Positions 39,834 to 48,390 of a stretch of 64,000 bases of DNA are shown piece by piece. The notes below the pieces were generated by a model. It had not been told where the DNA came from and ran no database searches. It was given only the letters and a program-made list of their open reading frames with translations. Every line of letters begins with the position of its first letter. Positions within the stretch are counted from its first letter, which is position 1. Made by a program: the position numbers and the translations under genes. Origin of the DNA: Myxococcales bacterium (GTDB lineage: Bacteria; Myxococcota_A; Polyangia; Polyangiales; Houyiibacteriaceae); the NCBI GenBank assembly GCA_029863605.1, contig JAOTVB010000006.1, positions 62,001 through 126,000 of the forward strand. Direction: 5' to 3'.

Positions 39834-40988
39834 ATGGCTGAAGCATATATCGTTGAAGCAGTTCGTTCACCGGTCGGAAGAAAACGCGGCGGACTGAGCG
39901 AAGTTCACTCTGCAGACCTTGGCGCCCACGTGATCAAAGGCCTGGTCGAGCGCACCGGGATCGACCCTGGGGTCGTCGAAGATGTGGTTTTCGGGTGCGT
40001 CGACACCGTGGCCACCCAGGCCGGCGACATCGCTCGCACTTGCTGGTTGGCTGCGGGCTATCCGGAGCACGTCCCAGGCGTCACCATCGACCGCCAGTGT
40101 GGCTCGTCTCAGCAGGCGGTCCACTTCGCGGCGCAAGGTGTGATGAGCGGCACGCAAGACGTCGTCGTTGCAGGCGGCGTTCAGAACATGAGCATGATTC
40201 CCATCGGCGCTTCGATGATCGCTGGCAAAGAGCTCGGCATTCGCGATCCGTTTTCGGGTTCCGTGGGCTGGACCGAGCGCTACGGTGACAAGCCGGTCAA
40301 TCAATTCTACGGCGCCGAGATGATCGCCAAAGAGTGGGACATTTCGCGCGAAGAGCTCGAGCAATTTGCGCTCGAGAGTCATCGGCGTGCAATCCGGGCC
40401 CAAGACGAAGGGCGCTTCGATCGCGAGATCATTCCCTTTGGCAACGTCACTGCCGATGAAGGCCCTCGCCGAGACACCACGCTCGAAAAGATGGCCGCGT
40501 TGCCGGTGTTGATGGACGGTGGTCGCTTGACGGCGGCGGTCGCAAGCCAGATTTCGGATGGCGCTGCAGCGATCCTCGTCGCCTCCGAAAAGGCGCTCAA
40601 GAAGCACAACCTCAAACCACGCGCTCGGATCCATCATCTCAGTGTCCGTGGCGAGGATCCGATTCGGATGCTGTCCGCTCCCATTCCTGCGACGAAGTAC
40701 GCGCTCGAAAAGGCGGGCATGAGCCTCGACGACATCGACCTTGTCGAGATCAACGAAGCCTTTGCTCCCGTGGTGGTTGCTTGGGCCAAAGAGCTGGGTG
40801 CCGACCTGAGCAAAGTGAACGTCAATGGCGGCGCAATCGCGCTCGGCCACCCGCTCGGCGCCACCGGCGCCAAGCTCATGACGACCCTTCTTCACGAGCT
40901 CGAGCGCACCAATGGCCGATACGGCCTGCAGACGATGTGCGAGGGCGGCGGCCAGGCCAACGTCACGATCATCGAACGTTTGAGCTGA
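39834..40988 (+). CDS. fadA6: FadA6-like thiolase of ring C/D degradation
   Basis: The 384-residue thiolase has nucleophile Cys89 in TIDRQCGSSQQA, the NEAFAPV loop, GHPLGATGAKL and the C-terminal TMCEGGGQAN loop. The segments VFGCVDTVATQAGDIAR and AGGVQNMSMIPI match FadA6, which performs the last thiolysis of the methyl-oxoadipyl type product. It has its own 66-base leader (39768-39833), which shows no KstR-type site. Closely following fadE31/32-like genes support the name. Confidence 0.9.
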   Translation: MAEAYIVEAVRSPVGRKRGGLSEVHSADLGAHVIKGLVERTGIDPGVVEDVVFGCVDTVATQAGDIARTCWLAAGYPEHVPGVTIDRQCGSSQQAVHFAAQGVMSGTQDVVVAGGVQNMSMIPIGASMIAGKELGIRDPFSGSVGWTERYGDKPVNQFYGAEMIAKEWDISREELEQFALESHRRAIRAQDEGRFDREIIPFGNVTADEGPRRDTTLEKMAALPVLMDGGRLTAAVASQISDGAAAILVASEKALKKHNLKPRARIHHLSVRGEDPIRMLSAPIPATKYALEKAGMSLDDIDLVEINEAFAPVVVAWAKELGADLSKVNVNGGAIALGHPLGATGAKLMTTLLHELERTNGRYGLQTMCEGGGQANVTIIERLS

Positions 40989-41141
40989 GGCCGAGAGACC
41001 CCAAAGTCACGTCTGGCGCACTGGTTTGGTCGACGGCTGTGAAATTTCGCACAAAATTATGCCTCTTTGTCGACACCAGCTCCTGGGTTCGGCATCATGT
41101 ACGTATAGGTCGCAGCGTGGACTACGCGTCCGTGGCGGATC

Positions 41142-41510
41142 ATGTCCAAGTCACCCAAGAAGCATTCCAATCGGCCCCGCCCCCTCCGCAAGAACTCCGA
41201 GGTGCGGCGCGCCACAAACCCGGACAACCGCCGCCAGGCAGAGCGTTGGCCGTCCGATGCGCGCATCGAGATTCTGAGTCCGATTCAGCAAGAGGCCGTC
41301 GCACTCGATGTCAGCGCCACCGGCGTACAGTTATCGCTCGACGGTTGGCTTTCGACGGGTACGTTTTGTGATCTCCGGATCACCACTCACACCGGTCGCG
41401 AGATCTACAAGCGCGCTCGTGTGATTTGGGCGCGACGGGTCGGCGAAGAATGCGTTGCCGGGTTGCATGTGGTCGGTTCGATCACTCCGCCGAGACCCAA
41501 AGAGCTGTAG
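41142..41510 (+). CDS. PilZ-domain c-di-GMP-binding protein
   Basis: The 122-residue protein has a basic N-terminal tail (about residues 1-30), then the two PilZ motifs RxxxR (Arg31-Arg35, RRQAER) and DxSxxG (Asp56-Gly61, DVSATG), both needed for c-di-GMP binding. The remaining sequence forms the usual beta-barrel. It stands alone between fadA6 and the SCP2 gene, with a likely terminator after it. It may report the signal made by cyclases such as that at 5223-6278. Confidence 0.88.
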   Translation: MSKSPKKHSNRPRPLRKNSEVRRATNPDNRRQAERWPSDARIEILSPIQQEAVALDVSATGVQLSLDGWLSTGTFCDLRITTHTGREIYKRARVIWARRVGEECVAGLHVVGSITPPRPKEL

Positions 41511-41548
41511 CGGCGTCTGGCGCGACTGAAGGGTCCATGTAGACTCGG

Positions 41549-41602
41549 CCGCCTTCCTGATGGCGCATCCCCCGCCGATTCGCACTTCTAAGGCGGTTTT
41601 TT
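41549..41602 (+). terminator. branched intrinsic terminator after the PilZ gene
   Basis: CCGCCTT (41549-41555) pairs perfectly with AAGGCGG (41590-41596), followed at once by six T residues (41597-41602). The 34-base loop can form an inner GGCG/CGCC stem. It ends the PilZ transcript and isolates the SCP2 operon downstream. Confidence 0.6.
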
Positions 41603-41644
41603 AGCCCGGCGACACGGCGGCTTGACGGCGCCCCCTCCACAAAA

Positions 41645-41658
41645 TAGAACACGTTTCA
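41645..41658. promoter_or_regulatory. KstR-type operator, site 4 (SCP2-OB-ltp4-ltp3-fadD19-kshA-kstR operon)
   Basis: TAGAACACGTTTCA fits TnnAACnnGTTnnA. It is 43 bases upstream of the SCP2 ATG at 41701 and just after the terminator. The operon it heads ends with the KstR-like regulator itself, so this would be an autoregulatory site. Confidence 0.75.
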
Positions 41659-41700
41659 CTCCGTTTTACCCTTTTTCGTAGGCCGAACCGGGAGGTGAAC

Positions 41701-42036
41701 ATGGCCAAAGTAGCCAACACACAAGAGTATTTCAGCACCCTGGCAGAGCGCTTCGTGGCCGACGGGGCCAAGGGCGTGACCGCGACGATGCAGTACAGCC
41801 TCAGCGGGGACGGGGGCGGTGACTGGGTCGTCACGATCGACGATGGCGAATTCAAAGGCGTCGAGTCCGGTATCGTCGACAAGCCAACGCTTCACATCAT
41901 GATGGACGCCGCGAAGTTCATCGAGATGGCCAACGGGGACCTCGACGGACGAAAAGCGTTCCTGACGCGAAAGCTCAAAGTGAAGGGCAATATCGCCCTC
42001 GCCCAAAAGATGCAGAAGTTCTTCCCGCAGGGCTGA
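41701..42036 (+). CDS. SCP2 sterol-binding domain protein
   Basis: The 111-residue protein is a single SCP2 domain: DWVVTIDDGEF, KPTLHIMMDAAKFIEMANG and the KLKVKGNIALAQKMQKFF end. The ATG at 41701 is chosen because GGAGGTGA lies at 41691-41698; an upstream GTG at 41695 lies within that site. It is probably a cytoplasmic carrier of sterols or sterol-CoA esters. It is the first gene under operator site 4, 20 bases before the OB-fold gene. Confidence 0.88.
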   Translation: MAKVANTQEYFSTLAERFVADGAKGVTATMQYSLSGDGGGDWVVTIDDGEFKGVESGIVDKPTLHIMMDAAKFIEMANGDLDGRKAFLTRKLKVKGNIALAQKMQKFFPQG

Positions 42037-42056
42037 CGACGCAGCGAAGGACACCG

Positions 42057-42965
42057 ATGAGCGACTTCCTTTCGGCCCCGTACGTGCTCCAATACACGTA
42101 CACCCGAAGCACCGGACCCGTGATCGGCCGGTTCTTGGAGAGCCTTCGCTACGGTGTGCTCGAAGGCGTCAGGACAGCCGATGGCGGAGTGCTTTGCCCG
42201 CCGCTCGAATACGACGAAAAGGGTGAGGCTACGACCGGCGAGTTCATCCAGCTACGGCCGGTCGGCACGGTGAAGTCGTGGACATGGGTGCCCGAGCCGC
42301 GAAAAGGGCATCCATTAGATCGTCCGTTTGCGTTTGCACTGATTCAGATCGACGGCACGGACAACGCCATGGTGCACGTCGTCGATGCCGAGAAGCCGAA
42401 ACGAATGAAGACCGGCATGCGCGTTCGTGCCCGTTGGGCCGAGGAGCGCAACGGCACGATTCGGGACATTGCCTGTTTCGAGCCGGTCCTTCCCTATCTT
42501 CCGGGGCCGGTTCATTTGGACTACGACGTCAGGCCCGGACAGCACTACACGGCGTTTCTCCGGGGGCTCCAGGAAGGCAAGCTCATCGGAGGCTGCGATT
42601 CCCAGTCGGGCAAAGTCTACGTGCCCCCACGTGCGGCGGATCCGTTCACAGGGAATCCCACCAGCGAGTACGTCGAAGTCGCCGACACAGGGGTCCTCAC
42701 GACCTTCACGATCATTCGTATTCCCTTCGAGGGTCAGAAGCTCAAGCCGCCATATTGCTTCGGCGCAATCGTGCTCGATGGGGCCGACATGCCGATCTAT
42801 CACCTGATCAGCGGCGTACCCTACGACCAGATTCGCATGGGGATGCGGGTGAAAGCCAAGTGGAAGCCCCGAGAAGAATGGGAGACTTCGCTCGAGAACA
42901 TTCTCTACTTCGAGCCGACGGGCGAGCCGGACGCACCGTTCGAGAGCTATGAGGAGCACCTCTGA
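42057..42965 (+). CDS. tandem OB-fold (DUF35) partner protein for Ltp aldolases
   Basis: The 302-residue protein holds two similar halves (about 25-140 and 160-295). Each contains a GTVKSWTWV/GVLTTFTIIR strand, an FAFALIQIDG/YCFGAIVLDG strand, then MRVRARW/MRVKAKW, the OB-fold of DUF35 proteins. The usual CxxC zinc ribbon is reduced to one Cys per half. DUF35 domains bind thiolase-like aldolases such as Ltp2. It overlaps ltp4 by 1 base. Rv3521 beside ltp4 and ltp3 in M. tuberculosis is the likely equivalent. Confidence 0.83.
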   Translation: MSDFLSAPYVLQYTYTRSTGPVIGRFLESLRYGVLEGVRTADGGVLCPPLEYDEKGEATTGEFIQLRPVGTVKSWTWVPEPRKGHPLDRPFAFALIQIDGTDNAMVHVVDAEKPKRMKTGMRVRARWAEERNGTIRDIACFEPVLPYLPGPVHLDYDVRPGQHYTAFLRGLQEGKLIGGCDSQSGKVYVPPRAADPFTGNPTSEYVEVADTGVLTTFTIIRIPFEGQKLKPPYCFGAIVLDGADMPIYHLISGVPYDQIRMGMRVKAKWKPREEWETSLENILYFEPTGEPDAPFESYEEHL

Positions 42966-44020
42966 TGCGCAACGTGGCCATCGTTTCGTTCGCGCAGCTT
43001 CCGTCGGTTCGCGTTTCTCATGCGACCGACGAGGCGGAGCTCGTGCAGCCGGTGACATCCCAAGCGATGAAGCAGGTGGGCATCACCCAAGATGACATCG
43101 GGTTCACCTGCTCGGGGAGCACCGACTACCTGCCGGGGCGTCCGTTTTCGTTCGTCGCCGCCGTCGATGGTCTCAAGGCATGGCCGCCCATTCGGGAGTC
43201 ACACGTCGAGATGGACGGCGCGTTTGCCCTCTACGAAGCCTGGGTGCGATTGCTCCACGGCGACATCGATACCGCTCTGGTGTTCTCGTTCGGTAAATGC
43301 TCACTGGGCCCGGTGCCGGACGTGCTGAACTTGCAGAACGATCCGTACTACGTGCAGCCGCTAGGGCTCGACTCGATCAGCGCGGCTGCCCTACAGGCCC
43401 AGGCCCTCATCGACGCCGGCAAGGCGACCGAGCGTGACTTCGCCGAGGTCGCGGTACGCAATCGCAAAAACGCGCTCGGCAATCCGAACGCCCAGATCAA
43501 GGGCGACTTCGGGGTTGACGAGCTCCTGGAGGAGCCATACCTGAGCTCCCCACTCCGCAAGAGCTTCTGTTCGCCGTTGTCGGACTCGGCAGCCGCCATC
43601 GTTCTGGCGGCAGGGGATGCGGCGAAGAAGCTTACCAAGCGTCCCGCCTGGATCCGGGGGATCGACCATCGCACCGAGCCGCATTCGCTCGGGCAGCGTG
43701 ATCTCACCTCCTCACCGTCCGCCAAGCTTGCGGCCGAAAAGGCCGGGGTGGGCAAGGGGAAGGTCGACCTCGCGGAGCTTCATGCACCGTTTGCTCATCA
43801 GGAGCTCATCCTGCGCGAGGCGCTGGGTCTCGGAGACGATGTGAATGTCAATCCTTCGGGGGGCGCGCTTGCCGCCAACTCGCTCATGACGGCCGGTCTC
43901 ATTCGGTTCGGCGAAGCTGCGAGCCGGGTCCTCGCCGGCAAAGCGGATCGCGCGGTCGCGCACACGACCAACGGCGTTTGCCTTCAGCACAACCTAGTTG
44001 CCGTTTTGGAGGGAGAATAG
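42965..44020 (+). CDS. ltp4: Ltp4-like steroid aldolase subunit (thiolase fold without catalytic Cys)
   Basis: The 351-residue thiolase-fold protein lacks the nucleophile Cys: the site reads ESHVEMDGAFALYEAW. The C-terminal NPSGGALAANSLMTAG loop is kept. Such lipid-transfer-protein thiolases (Ltp) act as retro-aldolases in sterol side-chain cleavage. It is followed without a gap by the second Ltp gene (GTG overlaps the TAG stop), and preceded by the DUF35 partner, the arrangement ltp4-ltp3 as I recall from actinobacteria. Subunit pairing is inference. Confidence 0.82.
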   Translation: MRNVAIVSFAQLPSVRVSHATDEAELVQPVTSQAMKQVGITQDDIGFTCSGSTDYLPGRPFSFVAAVDGLKAWPPIRESHVEMDGAFALYEAWVRLLHGDIDTALVFSFGKCSLGPVPDVLNLQNDPYYVQPLGLDSISAAALQAQALIDAGKATERDFAEVAVRNRKNALGNPNAQIKGDFGVDELLEEPYLSSPLRKSFCSPLSDSAAAIVLAAGDAAKKLTKRPAWIRGIDHRTEPHSLGQRDLTSSPSAKLAAEKAGVGKGKVDLAELHAPFAHQELILREALGLGDDVNVNPSGGALAANSLMTAGLIRFGEAASRVLAGKADRAVAHTTNGVCLQHNLVAVLEGE

Positions 44021-45168
44021 TGGCTGAGCAGTGCGCCGTCGTCGGTATCGGGCAGACCAAGCATCGGGAGAGCAGGCGAGACGTGTCGATGCCTGGCCTG
44101 ATCCGGATCGCGGCGCTCGAGGCCCTCGAAGACGCTGACATGACCTTCAAGGACGTCGATGCGATCGTGATCGGGACAGCGCCGGACATGTTCGAAGGCA
44201 TCATGATGCCCGAGCTCTTTCTAGCCGATGCCCTCGGCGCTGCCGGCAAGCCGATCTTTCGGGTGCATACGGCCGGCTCGGTTGGCGGCTCCACCGCGGT
44301 CGTCGCCTCTCACCTCGTGCAAGCCGGGGTACACGAAAAAGTTCTCACGGTGGCGTTCGAAAAGCAGAGCGAGTCGAACGCGATGTGGGCCCTATCCCCC
44401 GCGATTCCGTTTCAGCCGCAGCTCGTGGCAGGCGCTGGGGGCTACTTCGCGCCGCTGATCCGGTCATACATCCGCCGCGCGGACGCGCATCCCGACACCG
44501 GCTGCATGGTCGCCGTCAAGGACCGCGCGCACGGCATGCTCAATCCTCACGCTCATCTGCACCTAGACCAGTCGCTCGAGGAAGTGAAGGCTGCGCCCAT
44601 GTTGTGGGATCCGATTCGTTACTCCGAAACGTGTCCCTCCTCGGACGGCGCAGTGGCGATGGTGCTCGTGAACCAGCAACAGGCCAAACGAGTGAAGAAC
44701 CCAGCGTGGGTGAAAGGCACCTCGGTACGGACCGAACGCACGTTCTTCGCCGGTCGTGATCAGGTCAACCCCCGGGCCGGACAGCAGTGCGCCAAGGACG
44801 TTTACGACCAAGCCGGGATCACCAACCCGCCGGTGGAGATCGACTGCGCGGAGATCTACGTTCCGTTTTCGTGGTTCGAGCCTATGTGGCTCGAGAACCT
44901 CGGGTTTGCCGAAGAGGGATTGGGCTGGAAGATGACGATGGAGGGGAAGACGAAGCTCGGGGCAGACATGCCCATCAACATGTCGGGCGGGGTCATGTGC
45001 ACCAACCCGATCGGCGCGAGTGGCATGCTTCGATTTGCCGAGGCCGCGCGCCAGGTGCGCGGTACGGCGGATCAACATCAAGTGGATGGGGCCAAGGTCG
45101 CCCTCGGTCATGCGTTCGGCGGCGGCTCTCAATTCTTTGCGGCGTGGATCGTGAGCTCGGAGCGCTGA
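44020..45168 (+). CDS. ltp3: Ltp3-like steroid aldolase subunit (thiolase fold without catalytic Cys)
   Basis: A 382-residue protein from a GTG at 44020 with GGAGGGAG ahead; a longer ATG start at 43978 would lie deep in ltp4. It begins AEQCAVVGIGQTKHRESRR, has RVHTAGSVGGSTAV at the nucleophile position (no Cys) and NMSGGVMCTNPIGASG near the end. Established work in Rhodococcus links Ltp3 and Ltp4 to removal of C-24 branches of plant-type sterol side chains. The neighbour FadD19-like ligase fits that role. Confidence 0.84.
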   Translation: MAEQCAVVGIGQTKHRESRRDVSMPGLIRIAALEALEDADMTFKDVDAIVIGTAPDMFEGIMMPELFLADALGAAGKPIFRVHTAGSVGGSTAVVASHLVQAGVHEKVLTVAFEKQSESNAMWALSPAIPFQPQLVAGAGGYFAPLIRSYIRRADAHPDTGCMVAVKDRAHGMLNPHAHLHLDQSLEEVKAAPMLWDPIRYSETCPSSDGAVAMVLVNQQQAKRVKNPAWVKGTSVRTERTFFAGRDQVNPRAGQQCAKDVYDQAGITNPPVEIDCAEIYVPFSWFEPMWLENLGFAEEGLGWKMTMEGKTKLGADMPINMSGGVMCTNPIGASGMLRFAEAARQVRGTADQHQVDGAKVALGHAFGGGSQFFAAWIVSSER

Positions 45169-45183
45169 GTAGGAGAATCTGAC

Positions 45184-46788
45184 GTGGAATACAACCTTGC
45201 AGATTTGTACGAAGCGATCGCGGATGCGGTCCCGGACAACGAGGCGCTTGCTTCGGGCGATGTGCATCTCACCTACGCGGAGCTCGACAAGCGTGCGAAT
45301 CGTCTGGCGCACTTCCTGCAGTCGCGAGGAATCGATGCCGGTGACCACGTTGGGCTGCATCTCTACAATGGGCACGAGTTCGTCGAAGCGATCTTGGCGC
45401 TCTTCAAGATACGGGCAGTCGGCATCAACGTGAACTACCGGTTCGTGGCGCCCGAAGTGCGCTACATGATCGAGAACGCCGACCTCAAAGGCATGATCAC
45501 GCAGCGCCGCTTCGTTCCGGTCATCAATGATGCTTCAGAGGGGTTTGAGCCTTTCAAGGCGCTCATCGTGATCGAAGACGGATCGGACGCCGTCTCGAAG
45601 CAAGAGTCGATCGAGTACGAGACCGCGAAGGCCCACGGCTCTGAAGAGCGTGGCTTCGAGCCTCGCTCGGGCGATGACCTCTACATCATCTACACCGGCG
45701 GCACGACCGGGATGCCCAAGGGAGTCATGTGGCGGCACGAGGATCTCTTCTTCACCGGGCTTCAGGGAGGCTCCCCGGGCGGCGAGCCGGTGGAATCGCC
45801 GGAGCAGCTCGTCGAGCAAGCCAAGGAAGGCTGGTACACGGTTTCCATGCTTCCTTGCGCGCCGTTCATTCATGGCGCCGCCCAGTGGACGCAGTGGATC
45901 TGTCACCTCACGGGCGGGAAGCTCGTGCTGCAGCACGGTCCGAGCTTCGATGCCAAGCGCATTCTCTCGTTGGTGGCAGAGGAGGGCGCATCGACGCTTT
46001 CACTCGTCGGCGACGCCATGGCCATTCCGCTCGTCGACGAGTTGAAGGCGGGCGACTACGACATGGAGAACCTCGTGGTGATCGCGTCGGCGGGCGCCAT
46101 CCTCTCCTCGAGCGTCCAAGCCGAGTTGGAGGCGCTCTTGCCGGACGCCATGATCATCAACAGCTTCGGAACCAGTGAATCCGGCGATCTCGGGCGTGCC
46201 GCTGGGGACGAGGAGAGCCACGAGGGGCGTCCGTCGTTCTACATGGGCGAGGACGTCACGGTGCTCGACGAGGAAGGAAACCAGGTCGAGCCGGGCTCCG
46301 GAAAGATGGGGCTCGTTGCGCGTTCCGGCCGCCTTCCGCTCGGTTACTACAAAGACCCGGAGAAGACCGCCGAGCGGTTCAAGGAGTTCAATGGCAAGCG
46401 CTGGGTCGTGCCGGGAGACTTCGCGACCGTCGAGGCCGATGGCCGGATCACCTTCCTCGGACGCGGCAGCAAGTGCATCAATACCGGTGGCGAGAAGGTG
46501 TTTCCCGAGGAGGTTGAAGAGGCGCTGAAGGCCCACCCGGACATCGTTGACGCGTTGGTCGTGGGCGTTCCGGATGCCAGGTTCGGCTCGAAGGTCGCAG
46601 CGGTCTTCAATACGCGCGACCACAAGGAGCTGACGCTGGAGGAGGTGCAGCAGCACTGCCGGCAGCACGTCGCTGGATACAAGATCCCACGTCAGATCAC
46701 AATCACGGAGACGGTTTCCCGCATGCCAAGCGGCAAGCCGGATTACAAATGGGCCGAGGAGATCGCCAGTCGGAAGGCAGGCGACTGA
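45184..46788 (+). CDS. fadD19: FadD19-like sterol side-chain CoA ligase
   Basis: The 534-residue ANL ligase starts at GTG with AGGAGA ahead. It has YIIYTGGTTGMPKGVMWRHED (P-loop, about 172-192), SFGTSESGDLG, PGDFATVEADGRITFLGRGS (gate) and PSGKPDYKWA with the catalytic Lys. The MPKGVMWRHED and GKPDYKWA motifs set it with FadD19 (C26 sterol-oate ligase needed for C-24 branched side chains) and apart from FadD3. It lies between ltp3 and the Rieske gene in one operon. Confidence 0.9.
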   Translation: MEYNLADLYEAIADAVPDNEALASGDVHLTYAELDKRANRLAHFLQSRGIDAGDHVGLHLYNGHEFVEAILALFKIRAVGINVNYRFVAPEVRYMIENADLKGMITQRRFVPVINDASEGFEPFKALIVIEDGSDAVSKQESIEYETAKAHGSEERGFEPRSGDDLYIIYTGGTTGMPKGVMWRHEDLFFTGLQGGSPGGEPVESPEQLVEQAKEGWYTVSMLPCAPFIHGAAQWTQWICHLTGGKLVLQHGPSFDAKRILSLVAEEGASTLSLVGDAMAIPLVDELKAGDYDMENLVVIASAGAILSSSVQAELEALLPDAMIINSFGTSESGDLGRAAGDEESHEGRPSFYMGEDVTVLDEEGNQVEPGSGKMGLVARSGRLPLGYYKDPEKTAERFKEFNGKRWVVPGDFATVEADGRITFLGRGSKCINTGGEKVFPEEVEEALKAHPDIVDALVVGVPDARFGSKVAAVFNTRDHKELTLEEVQQHCRQHVAGYKIPRQITITETVSRMPSGKPDYKWAEEIASRKAGD

Positions 46789-46811
46789 GCCTTCGGTTAC
46801 AAGAGGAAATC

Positions 46812-47792
46812 ATGGCAAAAGCAGCAGCACGAGAAACAGAAGAAGAGCTCTTCCCGGGCTATCCGCGAGGTTGGTTCGTCGTCGGAATCTCGCAAGAGCT
46901 CGAGTCCGGCGAAGTCCGACCGATCAAGTACTTCGGTCGCGAGATGGTGCTCTACAGGAGCGAAAGTGGAGTCGCGGTCGTTCACGATGCCTTTTGCCCA
47001 CACTTAGGTGCCCACCTCGGGTACGGAGGCAAGGTCAAAGGCGAAACGATCGAGTGCCCGTTTCACGCTTGGCGCTTCGACCAGACCGGCAAGTGCGTAG
47101 AGGTCCCATACGCCAAGCGCATTCCGCCCCGCGCCTGCGTCAAGAACAATCCCGTGCGGGAGCGCAATGGGCTCATCTTCATGTGGAACGCCCGCGCAGA
47201 GGGCGAGCAACCCACTTGGGAGATTCCAGAGATTCCCGAGTACGGCACACCAGGTTGGACCGATTGGGGCTCGGAGCTGATCCACATCAAGACGCATCCC
47301 AAGGAGATCGTCGAGAACCTGGCCGACAAAGGCCATTTTGGGCCGGTGCATGGCACGTGGGCCAACGAGTTTGGTAACGACTTCAAAGAGCACATCGGCA
47401 TTCAGCGCGTGAAAGGCGTCGCTTATCCCCGCGGTGGCGGCGAGGACCACTTCGAGCTGCAGTCCACCTACTACGGCCCCGGGTACATGCTCAGCGAGAT
47501 GCAGAGCTTGCTTCCGAACATCATGCTCTTGTGTCACACCCCGATCGACGAGAAGAACGTGCATGTCCGCATCGGTGCGATGATCGACATCTCGAGCGTC
47601 AAGGAAGGCAAAGAAGAGTTCAAGGAAGGGTATCGGCAGAACATCATCACGGGCTTCCAAGAGGACATTCGAATTTGGGAGAACAAGAAATATCGCGTGC
47701 GACCCACTCTATGCGATGGCGACGGCGACGTAGGTGGTCTTCGACGTTGGTATCAGAAATTCTACATGCCTCAGGCAGAGGTGGGTTACTGA
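46812..47792 (+). CDS. kshA: Rieske oxygenase, 3-ketosteroid 9-alpha-hydroxylase KshA-like
   Basis: The 326-residue oxygenase has Rieske cluster ligands Cys62/His64 (FCPHLGAH) and Cys82/His85 (ECPFHAW), and a mononuclear iron site with His175 and His180 in NLADKGHFGPVHGT. KshA hydroxylates C9 of 3-ketosteroids and opens ring B. Its reductase KshB is not in the window. The gene lies 3 bases ahead of the kstR-like gene. The cholesterol 7-desaturase family (DAF36) shares this pattern, so position in the pathway needs care. Confidence 0.78.
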   Translation: MAKAAARETEEELFPGYPRGWFVVGISQELESGEVRPIKYFGREMVLYRSESGVAVVHDAFCPHLGAHLGYGGKVKGETIECPFHAWRFDQTGKCVEVPYAKRIPPRACVKNNPVRERNGLIFMWNARAEGEQPTWEIPEIPEYGTPGWTDWGSELIHIKTHPKEIVENLADKGHFGPVHGTWANEFGNDFKEHIGIQRVKGVAYPRGGGEDHFELQSTYYGPGYMLSEMQSLLPNIMLLCHTPIDEKNVHVRIGAMIDISSVKEGKEEFKEGYRQNIITGFQEDIRIWENKKYRVRPTLCDGDGDVGGLRRWYQKFYMPQAEVGY

Positions 47793-47795
47793 CTC

Positions 47796-48374
47796 ATGGA
47801 TGACCGCGCGAAACGCATCGTAGAGACCGCCGTCGAGCTCGCCGAGCGCGACGGTTTCCAGGCAGTGCGCCTCCGGGACGTGGCGGCGACTGCGCAGGTC
47901 GCGCTTGGCACGGTCTACAAACGCTTTGCTAGCAAAGAAGAGATTCTGATCGCCGCCCTCGAGCAAGAAAGCGAGAAGCTTGTGGCCAAGCTCGGCAAGA
48001 AGGCAGTACCCGGAGAGACCGCACAAGAACGTCTGCACGTCGTGTTCGCGGCCATCACCCGCGGGTTTCTCCGTCGTCCCAACCTGGCCAAGGCGACTGT
48101 GCGCTCGCTCGCGTCCGGAGACCCCAACATCACCGAGCGAGTCGCCAGCTTTCACGCCCTCATCACTGCCCTGGTGCTGTCGGCGATTCGCGGAGAAGCA
48201 TTCGTAGACCAAAGCGAATGGCGCGAAGAGGTCGACCAGCGCGAACACCAGATCGCTTCCGTGCTTCAGAATGTCTGGTTTGCGTCGTTCGTCGGTTGGG
48301 CCGGCGGCCTGCACGACGTCTCCCGAGTCCTCGAAGATGTCGACATGACAATCGAGCTACTGTTCGTGAAATAG
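47796..48374 (+). CDS. kstR: KstR-like TetR repressor of sterol catabolism
   Basis: The 192-residue regulator has a TetR helix-turn-helix in residues 8-55 ending VALGTVYKRFASKEEILIAAL, and a C-terminal region NVWFASFVGWAGGLHDVSRV (about 160-180). Both match my memory of KstR, which releases DNA on binding 3-oxo-4-cholestenoyl-CoA. Five operators of KstR form in this window support the call. It is the last sterol gene of the SCP2 operon and 16 bases upstream of rlmKL. Confidence 0.82.
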   Translation: MDDRAKRIVETAVELAERDGFQAVRLRDVAATAQVALGTVYKRFASKEEILIAALEQESEKLVAKLGKKAVPGETAQERLHVVFAAITRGFLRRPNLAKATVRSLASGDPNITERVASFHALITALVLSAIRGEAFVDQSEWREEVDQREHQIASVLQNVWFASFVGWAGGLHDVSRVLEDVDMTIELLFVK

Positions 48375-48390
48375 CGAGGCTTTCATCGAA

